Source: Klenkia taihuensis (GTDB lineage: Bacteria; Actinomycetota; Actinomycetes; Mycobacteriales; Geodermatophilaceae). Taken from it: a DNA stretch of 64,000 bases. The translations under genes were made by a program, and so were the position numbers. Below, piece by piece: positions 12,169 through 20,071 of this stretch; the first letter of the stretch is position 1, and each line of letters begins with the position of its first letter. The notes under the pieces were generated by a model that was not told the DNA's origin, did no database searches, and saw only the letters and a list, made by a program, of their open reading frames with translations. The stretch lies in NCBI RefSeq assembly GCF_900112525.1, contig NZ_FOMD01000002.1, positions 372,001-436,000 on the forward strand, given 5' to 3'.

Positions 12169-12948
12169 GTGACCGAAGCCGCTCGCACCGACCCCACCTC
12201 CTTCGCCGGCCGCACCGCCCTGGTGACCGGCGCCAGCCGAGGCATCGGCCTGGCCATCGCCCGCTCCCTGGTCGACCGCGGCGCCCGGGTGGTGCTCACC
12301 GCCCGCAAGCCCGACGCCCTCGCCGAGGCCGTGGAGGCCCTCGGCGGCCCCGAGCTCGCCGTGGCCGTGCCGGGCAACGCCGCCGACCCCGAGCACCGCG
12401 CCGAGGCCGTGCGCACCGCCGTCGAGACCTTCGGCAGCCTGGACCACCTGGTGGGCAACGTCGGCATCAACCCGGTCTACGGGCCGATGGTCGACGCCCC
12501 GCTGGACGCCTTCCGCAAGATCCTGGACACCAACGTCGTGGGCACCCTCGGGCTGGTGCAGGAGGCGCACCGGGCCTGGATGGGCGAGCACGGGGGCTCG
12601 GTCGTCATCGTGGCGTCGGTGGCCGGCATCAAGGCCAGCCAGAACATCGGTGCCTACGGCGTCAGCAAGGCCGCGCTGGTCAACCTGACCACGCAGCTGG
12701 CGGTGGAGCTGGGGCCCCAGCGGATCCGGGTCAACGCCGTCGCCCCGGCGGTGGTCAAGACCAGGTTCGCCGAGGCGCTGTTCGAGGGCCGCGAGGACAC
12801 CGTGGCCAAGCAGTACCCGGTCGGCCGTCTCGGCGTCCCCGAGGACATCGGCGAGGCCGCCGCCTACCTGCTCTCCGACGCCGCCGGCTGGGTCACCGGC
12901 CAGACGATGGTGCTCGACGGCGGCGCGCTCTCCCAGGGCCCGATCTAG
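12169..12948 (+). CDS. Short-chain dehydrogenase/reductase (FabG-like)
   Basis: Classical SDR of 259 aa: cofactor motif TGASRGIG (about residue 20), a VGNVG segment in place of NNAG, catalytic Ser in VIVASVAG, the Tyr-Lys pair in AYGVSKAAL, and a typical C-terminal GWVTGQTMVLDGG. The cofactor is probably NADP(H); the substrate cannot be told. GTG 12169 is used. GTG 12160 in the same frame has GGGGAGG 10 nt upstream and is a fair alternative, while TACGGT 7 nt before 12169 would suit a leaderless start. It lies at the left edge of a segment inserted in the ancestral gene order and converges on the DUF6779 gene with an 11-nt gap. Confidence 0.88.
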   Translation: MTEAARTDPTSFAGRTALVTGASRGIGLAIARSLVDRGARVVLTARKPDALAEAVEALGGPELAVAVPGNAADPEHRAEAVRTAVETFGSLDHLVGNVGINPVYGPMVDAPLDAFRKILDTNVVGTLGLVQEAHRAWMGEHGGSVVIVASVAGIKASQNIGAYGVSKAALVNLTTQLAVELGPQRIRVNAVAPAVVKTRFAEALFEGREDTVAKQYPVGRLGVPEDIGEAAAYLLSDAAGWVTGQTMVLDGGALSQGPI

Positions 12949-12959
12949 GCGCCGGCCGG

Positions 12960-14216
12960 CTACTCGCCCAGCACGCGGGCGAGGACGTCGTCCCCGTCGC
13001 CGTCGTCCTCGCGGTAGCGGCGGCGACGGCGGCCGCCCAGCGTGGTGCCGGACTCGGCCAGGATCTCGGTGAGACGCTGGTGGCCGGCGGTCTCGAAGAC
13101 GTCCGGCTCGTGCTCGGGCTGCGCCGGGGCCGGCGGGGGCTCCTCGGGCGCGGCCCGGCGGTGCGGCCGCGCCGGCTCCGTGCCGGTCGGGGCGGAGTCG
13201 GTGGGGGTGTCCCACAACCCGCTCGGCGGGCCGGCGACCGGCACCGGACGCGGCGGCACCTCGGGCACGGCCTGCGCGCGGGGCACCGGGTCGGGCCGGG
13301 GCGCCGGCGGCGCGGGGGGACCGGCCGGGGGCAGCACCACCCGGACCTGCTCGGCCGTGCTGTGCCGGGCGGCGGTGGGGCCGGTGGCGACCCGGTCGTC
13401 GCGACCGGGGCTCGCGTGCCGGGACGGCCCCGCGGCCGGCGGCGCCTGGACGGGCGGCTCGACGGACGGCGGTTCGACAGACGGCGGTTCGACGGGCGGC
13501 GGCCCGACGGGCAGCGGCCCGGGAGGCCCGGGCTCGTCGGCCCGGACGGCGGGGGCGGGCACCGGCGGCGGCTGCACGCGGGAGACCCCCTCGGCCGCGG
13601 CCGGCCGGTCCTCCCACTCCCCCAGCGCGTCGATCGTGCGGCCGCCCAGCTCGGGCCGTTCCGCGGGCATCCGGATGGACTGGGTGCGCATGACGATCCG
13701 CTCGACCAGCATCTCGCCGTCCAGCTGCTCGGTCAGCTCCCGGCGCAGCCGGCCCATGTCCGAGCGCAGCTCGCCCAGCTCCAGCAGGCTCTCCCGCAGC
13801 CCGGCCAGCGAGGCGAGGTCGGCGCGCAGGCCGTCCAGCTCGGCCCGCATGGCCTCCTGGGCCTCCCGGCGCAGCTGGTTCTCCAGCTTCAGCTCGTACT
13901 CCCGGCGGGCGGCGACCTCGCGCTCGAGCTCGAGGGCGTAGGCCTGCCGCAGCTCGGCCTCCCGCCCGGCCGCCACCGCCTGGTCGGTCCTGCGGCGCCC
14001 GGCCGAGAACGCGGCGATCACGAAGGCCCAGGCGACGGCGATGACGGCCAGCCGCAGGTACAGGGCGTTCTCGGTGAGGAACACCGCCAGGGTCGCCGCG
14101 ATCGCGAGCGCGAACCCCAGCACGAGCCCCGTGATGCGCACGGCCGGCGACACCCGCGAGGACGTCGTCCGGGCGCGGGGCGCCGCCCCGCCCTGCTCAG
14201 CAGCCCCGTCCGTCAC
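12960..14216 (-). CDS. DUF6779-type membrane protein with coiled coil and Pro-rich tail (Rv3604c-like)
   Basis: Two membrane segments (about residues 27-45 and 50-70) are followed by a charged coiled coil (about 75-170, repeated ELE/RREYELKLE pattern). A long Pro/Ala-rich disordered region contains a 15-bp tandem repeat. A short conserved C-terminus carries HQRLTEILAESG and a basic then acidic end. It is 418 aa from GTG 14216. Position next to the pan operon matches Rv3604c of M. tuberculosis. The function is unknown; the shape suggests a membrane-tethered scaffold. Confidence 0.75.
   Translation of the reverse strand: MTDGAAEQGGAAPRARTTSSRVSPAVRITGLVLGFALAIAATLAVFLTENALYLRLAVIAVAWAFVIAAFSAGRRRTDQAVAAGREAELRQAYALELEREVAARREYELKLENQLRREAQEAMRAELDGLRADLASLAGLRESLLELGELRSDMGRLRRELTEQLDGEMLVERIVMRTQSIRMPAERPELGGRTIDALGEWEDRPAAAEGVSRVQPPPVPAPAVRADEPGPPGPLPVGPPPVEPPSVEPPSVEPPVQAPPAAGPSRHASPGRDDRVATGPTAARHSTAEQVRVVLPPAGPPAPPAPRPDPVPRAQAVPEVPPRPVPVAGPPSGLWDTPTDSAPTGTEPARPHRRAAPEEPPPAPAQPEHEPDVFETAGHQRLTEILAESGTTLGGRRRRRYREDDGDGDDVLARVLGE
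13451..13510. repeat. Four 15-bp tandem repeats inside the DUF6779 gene
   Basis: Units 13451-13465, 13466-13480, 13481-13495 and 13496-13510 differ at few positions and encode a Pro/Ser/Val/Glu pentapeptide repeat (PPSVE-like). Copy number is likely to vary between strains. Confidence 0.7.
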
Positions 14217-14297
14217 GGGGAGAAGGGTAGTGGGCACCCGATCCCCGCCGGACCGGTCGTCGCGCCGGGCCCGGCCACCGCTGGCAGGCTGGCACCG

Positions 14298-14903
14298 GTG
14301 ACCCTCTCCCTGCTGGACTGGCGCCGCCGCGTGCACGCCCTCTACGCCGACGCCCGCGCCGCCGAGGACCCGGAGGCCGGCTGGGCCGCCTGGCGCGCCG
14401 GGCGCGACGAGCTCTTCGCCGGCCACCCCGACTCCCCGCTGGGCGAGGCCGCCCGCGCCGCGTTCACCGGCCTGCCGGTCGCGCCCTACGACCCGCAGCT
14501 GCGCTTCCGCGCGCGGCTGGAGGACGCCCCGGCGCAGCGGCTGGAGCTGCCCACCGCCGACGACGGCGTGGTCGCGCTGGACCGCATCGGCCGGGTGACC
14601 CTGGGCGAGGTCGGCCGGCTGGACGTGTGGTGGCTCGGCGGCTACGGCGGCGGGGTCTTCCTGCCGCTGCGCGACGGCTCGGCCGGGCGGGGCACGTACG
14701 GCGGCGGCCGGTACCTGCTGGACACCGTCAAGGGCGCCGACCTGGGCTCGGCCGACGGCCGGCTGGTGGTCGACCTGAACTTCGCCTACCACCCGAGCTG
14801 CACCTACGACCCGCGCTGGTCGTGCCCGCTGCCCCAGGAGGGCAACCGGGTCGACGCCGTCGTGGCCGCGGGCGAGCAGCTTCCCGAGGGCGGCTGGTAC
14901 TGA
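14298..14903 (+). CDS. DUF1684 domain protein
   Basis: 201 aa from GTG 14298. The C-terminal signature of the family is clear: DLNFAYHPSCTYDPRWSCP followed by LPQEGNR. The centre has GGYGGGVFLPLRDG and GTYGGGRYLLDTVKG. The N-terminus (WRRRVHALYADAR) is the usual short helix preceding the domain. No signal peptide or membrane segment is seen, so it is cytoplasmic. The biochemical role of DUF1684 is not known to me. It is divergent from DUF6779 (81 bp) and convergent with the osmoprotectant operon across a strong hairpin. Confidence 0.85.
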   Translation: MTLSLLDWRRRVHALYADARAAEDPEAGWAAWRAGRDELFAGHPDSPLGEAARAAFTGLPVAPYDPQLRFRARLEDAPAQRLELPTADDGVVALDRIGRVTLGEVGRLDVWWLGGYGGGVFLPLRDGSAGRGTYGGGRYLLDTVKGADLGSADGRLVVDLNFAYHPSCTYDPRWSCPLPQEGNRVDAVVAAGEQLPEGGWY

Positions 14904-14908
14904 GACGA

Positions 14909-14945
14909 CGACGGCCCTCCCCGGGCATCCCGGGGAGGGCCGTCG
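14909..14945. terminator. Bidirectional terminator between DUF1684 gene and substrate-binding protein gene
   Basis: A perfect 15-bp inverted repeat (14909-14923 with 14931-14945) with a 7-nt loop lies between two convergent stop codons. Confidence 0.75.
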
Positions 14946-14955
14946 AGCGGGCGGG

Positions 14956-15963
14956 TCAGCCCTGGGCGAGCGACCCGTCCGAGCTGAACACCAGGCCCAT
15001 CGACACGTCGCCGTTGAGGATCGCCTGCTTGGTCAGCGGGCCACCGGCGTCGTACTCGGAGAACCCGGCGAACTCCAGCCCGTAGGTGTCCTCGAGGCCC
15101 AGCTGGCAGGCCGGGCGGGTCGGGCACTCGGTCGGGCCGCCGAGGGTCAGCGAACCGTCGCCGCAGGCCTCGGCCAGCTCGGACAGCGTGGTGACGCCGA
15201 GCTGGTCGGCGAGGGCGGTGGTCACCGCGAACGCGTTCTGGTCCTGGGCCTCGGAGGGGTCGCCGTAGGTGACGCCGAACTGCGCGGCCAGCGGCTCCAC
15301 CGCGGTGAGCGTCTCCTGGACGTCACCGGAGGCGACCAGGTTGCCCGAGCCGTCGATGTTCTCGCTGATGAAGTTGGCCGAGGTGGCCAGGTACTCCGGG
15401 AAGACCTGGATCTGGCCCTGGGCCAGCGCCGGCAGGTAGACCTCGCGGTTGCCGGTCTCCTGGACGGTGGCCTGGAAGCCGGCCGCGTTCAGCGCGTCGG
15501 CGTAGACGTTGGCCAGGATGGTGGACTCGCTGAAGTTGCCGGCGCCGACGACGACCGCGCCGCTGCCACCGGTGACGCCGCCGCCGAGCCCGTTGTCGTC
15601 GACGTAGGCCTGGGCGACCTCGGTGGCGTCCTGGCGCTGCACGTCGACCTGGTTGTTCAGCTCGATGAGGTCCTCGGTGGTGAGCACCGCGGAGACCGCG
15701 TTCAGCGCCTCGAGCGCGGCCGGGTTGGCGCCGGCGTAGGCGGCGTTGAGCACCGGCACCACGTTGTCGGCGTTCTGCAGGGCCTTGTCGTCCTCGAGGA
15801 CGACGAGCTGGTCGCCGGCGACCGGCACGCAGGCGTCGCCGGAGGCCTCGCTGCCGCCGGAGGCCGAGCCGCCGGTGCCGGAGGAGCCGGACTCACCGCA
15901 CGCGGCGGTGGCCAGCAGGGTGGCCAGGGCCACCGTGGTGAGCAGGGGTGTACGCAGGCGCAT
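14956..15963 (-). CDS. Osmoprotectant ABC transporter substrate-binding lipoprotein, circularly permuted
   Basis: Binds glycine betaine/choline-type solutes outside the membrane for the permeases encoded next to it. A signal peptide ends at lipobox-like LLATAAC (Cys22), followed by a Gly/Ser linker. The domain order is unusual. Residues about 51-126 (LVVLEDDKALQN to VAQAYVDDNGL) match what is normally the C-terminal end of OpuC/ProX-type proteins. The normal N-terminal motif (VVVGAGNFSESTILAN) only begins at about 136. The protein stops at MGLVFSSDGSLAQG, exactly where the usual protein would continue into LVVLEDDK. It is 335 aa, with no frameshift. It is the last gene before the terminator; the permeases lie upstream. 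Confidence 0.85.
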   Translation of the reverse strand: MRLRTPLLTTVALATLLATAACGESGSSGTGGSASGGSEASGDACVPVAGDQLVVLEDDKALQNADNVVPVLNAAYAGANPAALEALNAVSAVLTTEDLIELNNQVDVQRQDATEVAQAYVDDNGLGGGVTGGSGAVVVGAGNFSESTILANVYADALNAAGFQATVQETGNREVYLPALAQGQIQVFPEYLATSANFISENIDGSGNLVASGDVQETLTAVEPLAAQFGVTYGDPSEAQDQNAFAVTTALADQLGVTTLSELAEACGDGSLTLGGPTECPTRPACQLGLEDTYGLEFAGFSEYDAGGPLTKQAILNGDVSMGLVFSSDGSLAQG

Positions 15964-16083
15964 GACGACCCGCCTTCTGTGTCCCGGACGGTTGCTCCGT
16001 CCGCGTGTCGGGCGGGAGGAGTTCCCGCGACGCGCAACTCAACAGTGCTGCACGCGTTCCCGCCACCGGGCGTTGCCCAAGCG

Positions 16084-16782
16084 TTATGCGGCCGCGGGGC
16101 GGCGCCGCAGCCGCGGCAGGGTGCGCGGGCCGGGGGTGAGCAGCCAGGACAGCGCCACGAACACCAGCTCCGTGAGGACGGCGAGCGCGGCGACCACGAT
16201 CGCCCCGGCCACCACCTGGCCGTAGTTCTGCTGGCCGAAGCCCAGGTTGATGATCCGGCCCAGCCCGCCGCCGGCCACCAGCGCCGCCAGGGTGGCGGTG
16301 GCGACGACCTGGACGGCCGCCGTCCGGACGCCGGTCATCAGCAGGGGCATCGCCAGCGGCAGCTCGGCGCGGAAGGTGACCTGGCGGCCGGTCATGCCCA
16401 TGGCACGCGCGGCCTCGACCACGTCGCGGTCGACCTGCCGGAAACCGACGTAGGTGTTGGTGAGCACCGGGGGGATCGCGAAGAGGGCCAGCGCGAGGGT
16501 GGTCGCCTGCGGGCCGAAACCGATGGGGGTGACCGCGAAGATGGTCAGGATGGCCAGCGTGGGGACGGCGCGGCCGACGTTGGACAGCGCGACGGTGAAC
16601 GCACCGCCCCGGCCGGTGTGGCCCAGCCAGGTGCCCAGCGGCAGCGCGACCAGCAGGGCGAGCGCGACCGCGGCGCCGGAGATCTGCAGGTGCTGGACCA
16701 GCAGGTCGAGGATCCCGCTGCCCGGCCGGGTCCAGTTGAAGGGGTCGTTGAGGAAGCGGACGGCGTCGCCGAACACGTTCAC
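16084..16782 (-). CDS. Osmoprotectant ABC transporter permease (second)
   Basis: BPD_transp_1 permease of 232 aa with about five membrane helices. The EAA loop reads DVVEAARAMGMTGRQVTFRA and precedes the usual glycine-rich turn GGGLGRII. It belongs to the OpuCB/YehW type. It pairs with the upstream permease to form the channel. GTG 16782 overlaps the stop of the first permease as GTGA, so the two are translationally coupled. The C-terminus ends in a basic tail (LPRLRRRPAAA). Confidence 0.9.
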   Translation of the reverse strand: MNVFGDAVRFLNDPFNWTRPGSGILDLLVQHLQISGAAVALALLVALPLGTWLGHTGRGGAFTVALSNVGRAVPTLAILTIFAVTPIGFGPQATTLALALFAIPPVLTNTYVGFRQVDRDVVEAARAMGMTGRQVTFRAELPLAMPLLMTGVRTAAVQVVATATLAALVAGGGLGRIINLGFGQQNYGQVVAGAIVVAALAVLTELVFVALSWLLTPGPRTLPRLRRRPAAA

Positions 16783-17471
16783 GCGCGCACCGTCCGGGTC
16801 CAGGGGGTGACCCACCGGCCGGCGAGGGCGATGAGCGCGTCGGCCAGCAGGGCCAGCAGCACGCAGCCGACCGCGCCGGTGACGATCGGCGCGCGGTAGA
16901 AGTTCGCGTTGAACCCGCCGGTGATCAGCTGGCCGAGCCCGCCCTGCCCGACGATGACGCCGACGGTGACCAGCGCGACGGTGGACACCGTGGCGATCCG
17001 GATGCCGGCGACGAACGAGGGCAGCGCCAGCGGCAGCTCGACCCGCCACAGCAGGCGGCCGGCGCCGTACCCCATCCCCCGCGCGGCCTCGACCACGTCG
17101 GCGGGGACCGACTGCAGGCCGGCGAGGAAGTTGCGGACCAGCACCACCAGCGAGTACAGCACCAGCCCGATCAGCACGGTGGTCTCGGACAGGCCGGTGA
17201 ACGGGGCGACGAAGGCGAACATCGCCAGCGACGGGATCGTGTAGACCAGCGTGGACAGGCCCAGGACCGGGCCGGCCAGCCACCGGCTGCGCCGCGCGAC
17301 CAGGGCCATCGGCAGCGCGATCACCGACCCGATGACCACCGCCAGGACCGTCAGCCTGACGTGCTGGGCGGTGTAGGCGAGGATGGTGTCCCAGTTGTCG
17401 ACCACGTAGGACGGGTCGACCCAGGGGTTCGGCGCCGCATCGGCAGCCGACACCGACCACGAGGAGTCCAC
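16779..17471 (-). CDS. Osmoprotectant ABC transporter permease (first)
   Basis: Permease of 230 aa with the EAA loop DVVEAARGMGYGAGRLLWRV and a C-terminal QGGLGQLI turn; about five helices after a 30-residue amphipathic start. GTG 17471 is the first plausible start. It lies only 3 bp from the GTG of the divergent ATPase gene, so its promoter and any ribosome-binding site must sit inside the ATPase coding region. No Shine-Dalgarno sequence is seen. It is coupled to the second permease. Confidence 0.88.
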   Translation of the reverse strand: MDSSWSVSAADAAPNPWVDPSYVVDNWDTILAYTAQHVRLTVLAVVIGSVIALPMALVARRSRWLAGPVLGLSTLVYTIPSLAMFAFVAPFTGLSETTVLIGLVLYSLVVLVRNFLAGLQSVPADVVEAARGMGYGAGRLLWRVELPLALPSFVAGIRIATVSTVALVTVGVIVGQGGLGQLITGGFNANFYRAPIVTGAVGCVLLALLADALIALAGRWVTPWTRTVRA

Positions 17472-17474
17472 CCG

Positions 17475-18683
17475 GTGGAAGCTACTGCCGCGGAGCCGAT
17501 CCGGCTGCAAGGGGTCAGCAAGGTCTACCCCGACGGCACGGTGGGGGTGGCCGAGCTCGACCTCACCTTCGCCGCCGGCGAGCTCACCGTGCTGGTCGGG
17601 CCGTCGGGCTGCGGCAAGACGACGACCATGAAGATGATCAACCGGATCATCGAGCCCAGCACCGGGCGCATCCTGATCGGCGACGACGACGTCACCCGGC
17701 TGCGCCCGCAGAAGCTGCGCCGCCGCATCGGGTACGTCATCCAGAACGTGGGCCTGTTCCCGCACCAGTCGATCCGCACCAACGTGGGCACCGTGCCGCG
17801 GCTGCTGGGCTGGGACAGGCAGCGCACCGCCGACCGGGTCGAGGAACTGCTGACGCTCGTCGGGCTCGACCCGGTCGCCTACGGCGACCGCTACCCGCAC
17901 CAGCTCTCCGGCGGGCAGCGGCAGCGCGCCGGGGTGGCCCGGGCGCTGGCCGCCGACCCGCCCGTGCTGCTCATGGACGAGCCGTTCTCCGCCGTCGACC
18001 CCGTGGTCCGCGGCCGGCTGCAGGACGAGTTCCTCCGGCTGCAGGAGACCGTCCGCAAGACCATCGTCTTCGTCACCCACGACATCGAGGAGGCCGTGCG
18101 CCTCGGTGACCGGATCGCGGTCATGAGCGAGGGCGGGAAGGTCGAGCAGTTCGCCACGCCGGCGGACCTGCTCGGCGCCCCGGCGAACGACTTCGTGGCC
18201 GACTTCGTCGGGGCCGACCGCGGCCTCAAGCGGCTGGCGGTCACCGACGTCGCCGTCGAGGACCTCGAGCAGCCGCCGGTCGTGGCCCTCGACGACGGCC
18301 TGGGCACCGCCCGGGCGGTCATCGCCCGCTCCGGCGCGAGCTGGGCGGTCGTGGTGGACGCCGCGGGCGTGACCGGAGGCACCGGCACCGGCCGGCACCA
18401 GGGCACCGGGTTGCCGCTGGGCTGGGTGTCGGCCGAGCACGCCGCCGAGGCGGCCGCCGGGGGTGCGCGGGTGGTCGGCGACGTGTGGCGGCCGATGGAC
18501 GCCTGGGTGCCGCTGGGCTCCTCGCTGCGGGCGGCCTACGCCCGGCTGCTGCAGGTCGACGCCGGCTGGGTGGGCGTGATGGACGGCGACAAGCTGGTCG
18601 GCGTCCTCACCCCGGCCTCGGTGCACGCGGCGCTCCGCCGCAGCGTGGCCGGCTCCAGTCCGGAGACCGCCGGCGCGCTCTGA
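17475..18683 (+). CDS. Osmoprotectant ABC transporter ATP-binding protein with CBS pair
   Basis: 402-aa ATPase of the OpuCA/ProV type. Walker A GPSGCGKTT, signature LSGGQRQR, Walker B VLLMDEP and the H-loop FVTHDIEEA all appear within about 240 residues. The C-terminal 150 residues carry a divergent CBS-domain pair, which in this family senses ionic strength or nucleotides. GTG 17475 has GAGGAG 9 nt upstream, inside the start of the divergent permease. Transcription is opposite to its permeases and binding protein. The stop is 3 bp from the stop of the convergent DUF3180 gene. Confidence 0.92.
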   Translation: MEATAAEPIRLQGVSKVYPDGTVGVAELDLTFAAGELTVLVGPSGCGKTTTMKMINRIIEPSTGRILIGDDDVTRLRPQKLRRRIGYVIQNVGLFPHQSIRTNVGTVPRLLGWDRQRTADRVEELLTLVGLDPVAYGDRYPHQLSGGQRQRAGVARALAADPPVLLMDEPFSAVDPVVRGRLQDEFLRLQETVRKTIVFVTHDIEEAVRLGDRIAVMSEGGKVEQFATPADLLGAPANDFVADFVGADRGLKRLAVTDVAVEDLEQPPVVALDDGLGTARAVIARSGASWAVVVDAAGVTGGTGTGRHQGTGLPLGWVSAEHAAEAAAGGARVVGDVWRPMDAWVPLGSSLRAAYARLLQVDAGWVGVMDGDKLVGVLTPASVHAALRRSVAGSSPETAGAL

Positions 18684-18686
18684 GCC

Positions 18687-19184
18687 CTACTCGTCGGGCT
18701 CGACGCGGCAGGCCTGCTCGAGCCGCAGCGCGCCCGCGACCAGCGCCAGCGAGCACGCCACCCCGACCCCGGCGGCGACCGCGTCGCCGGTGGCGGCGGT
18801 GAGCCGGCCGAGCCGGGTGAGCGCGTGCACCAGGGTGCCGGTCCACAGGCCGGCGAAGGCCGCACCAGCCCAGGCGCTGGCCTGGGCGAGGACGGCGAGC
18901 CGGGCGACCAGCATGGGCTCCACCGGATCGGCCGACCGCTGCCCGGGCTGCAGCGCCGCCGCCTCCCCCGACCGGGCCGCGCGGCGGCGGTCGCGGTCGG
19001 TGGTCAGCCGGGCGCGCAGGGACCGGGCGCCCAGCGCCTCGGCGACGGCCAGCAGCGCCAGCGGGACGGGCTGCCACCAGTGGAAGGCCGGCAGGTCGCC
19101 GTAGAAGGCCCGCACGACCAGCCAGCCGGCCACCGCCAGCCCGACGGCGACCACCGCGAGGTCGCGGCGGGGCACCGGCCTCAC
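18687..19184 (-). CDS. DUF3180 membrane protein (Rv3605c-like)
   Basis: 165 aa with four predicted membrane helices: about 9-26, 37-50, 88-110 and 125-150. A charged loop (about 52-85) lies between the second and third. The family always sits after folK in actinobacteria (Rv3605c next to Rv3606c), and the same holds here. Its function is unknown. GTG 19184 follows a 14-bp tandem duplication that separates it from the folK stop. Elsewhere in this operon the genes overlap directly. Confidence 0.82.
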   Translation of the reverse strand: MRPVPRRDLAVVAVGLAVAGWLVVRAFYGDLPAFHWWQPVPLALLAVAEALGARSLRARLTTDRDRRRAARSGEAAALQPGQRSADPVEPMLVARLAVLAQASAWAGAAFAGLWTGTLVHALTRLGRLTAATGDAVAAGVGVACSLALVAGALRLEQACRVEPDE

Positions 19185-19208
19185 GCGGCGCCCCTCACGC
19201 GGCGCCCC
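19181..19208. repeat. 14-bp perfect tandem duplication at the folK/DUF3180 junction
   Basis: TCACGCGGCGCCCC occurs at 19181-19194 and again at 19195-19208, and a third TCACG begins at 19209. Each copy contains a GTG/TGA pair on the minus strand. The duplication moves the DUF3180 start 28 nt away from the folK stop. Confidence 0.9.
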
Positions 19209-19712
19209 TCACGCCAGGTGCTCCCACCGCTGCACGGCGGCGACGTCCTCGGCGGGCAGCGCCGCGAGCAGGTCCCGGACCGGGCCGTGGCCGGGCAGCT
19301 GCGCCAGCGGGTCCACGTCGGCCCACGGCACCAGCACGAAGGCGCGTTCGTGCGCCCGTGGGTGCGGCAGGGTGAGCACCGGGTCGCCGGAGACCACCGG
19401 GGTGCCGTCGTCGGCGGTCACGGTGACCACGTCGACGTCCAGGCTGCGCGGGCCCCAGCGCACCTCGCGGGTGCGCCCGGCGGCCTGCTCGAGCTCGTGG
19501 GCCAGCGCCAGCCAGCCCGCGGCGTCCCGGTCGCCGCGCACCACGGCGACGGCGTTGAGGAAGGGCGGCTGCTCGACCGGGCCCCAGGGCGGGGTCTCGT
19601 AGAGCACCGACCGGGCGACCAGGCCCTCCCCGGACAGCGCGCGGAAGGCCGCGCGCAGGGTGCCGGCCCGGTCGCCCAGGTTGCCCCCCAGGGACAGGAC
19701 GGCGCGGGTCAC
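19209..19712 (-). CDS. folK: 2-amino-4-hydroxy-6-hydroxymethyldihydropteridine diphosphokinase
   Basis: Pyrophosphorylates hydroxymethyl-dihydropterin in folate synthesis. Family motifs are complete in 167 aa: SLGGNLGDR at the N-terminus, YETPPWGP, the central FLNAV, the metal-binding GPRSLDVDVV and the C-terminal LPHPRAHERAFVL. GTG 19712 overlaps the folB stop as GTGA. Confidence 0.96.
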   Translation of the reverse strand: MTRAVLSLGGNLGDRAGTLRAAFRALSGEGLVARSVLYETPPWGPVEQPPFLNAVAVVRGDRDAAGWLALAHELEQAAGRTREVRWGPRSLDVDVVTVTADDGTPVVSGDPVLTLPHPRAHERAFVLVPWADVDPLAQLPGHGPVRDLLAALPAEDVAAVQRWEHLA

Positions 19713-20071
19713 GGCCGGGTGCGGCGGATCGAGACGGTGACGTCGTCGAAGGGGACGCCGAGGTCGGCCTCGGGCTTGTGCACGACGATCTCCACCGCGT
19801 CGACCAGCGGGTTGGCCAGGCACACGTCGGCCAGCCGCTGCGCCAGGGTCTCCAGCAGGTCGACCGGCTCACCGGTGAGCACCGCGTGCAGCTGCTGCGC
19901 GAGCTCGGCGTAGTTGACGGTCCCCGCCAGGTCGTCCGAGGCGGCCGCGGGCGCGGTGTCGACGTCGAGGACGGCGTCGACGGAGAAGGTCTGGCCCTTC
20001 TCGCGCTCGAAGGCGTAGACGCCGTGGTGGGCGTGGGCGGTGAGCCCCCGGACGGCGATCTGGTCAGGCAC
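19709..20071 (-). CDS. folB: Dihydroneopterin aldolase
   Basis: Splits dihydroneopterin to hydroxymethyl-dihydropterin and glycolaldehyde. 120 aa with the N-terminal GLTAHAHHGVYAFERE, the VNYAELAQ segment, LLETLAQRL and the catalytic Lys in VHKPEADLG. GTG 20071 has AGGAGG upstream; the folP stop lies inside its first codons, so translation is coupled. Confidence 0.95.
   Translation of the reverse strand: MPDQIAVRGLTAHAHHGVYAFEREKGQTFSVDAVLDVDTAPAAASDDLAGTVNYAELAQQLHAVLTGEPVDLLETLAQRLADVCLANPLVDAVEIVVHKPEADLGVPFDDVTVSIRRTRP

Noticed and set aside
11469-14297. A very long plus-strand frame running into the DUF1684 gene
   Set aside because: Only the part from 14298 matches a family. The upstream part is Arg/Pro-rich shadow of the SDR and DUF6779 genes.
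14956-15963. The permuted binding protein explained as a frameshift or a fusion of two fragments
   Set aside because: One continuous frame contains each half-domain exactly once, with signal peptide, linker and a clean breakpoint, so a permutation explains it better.
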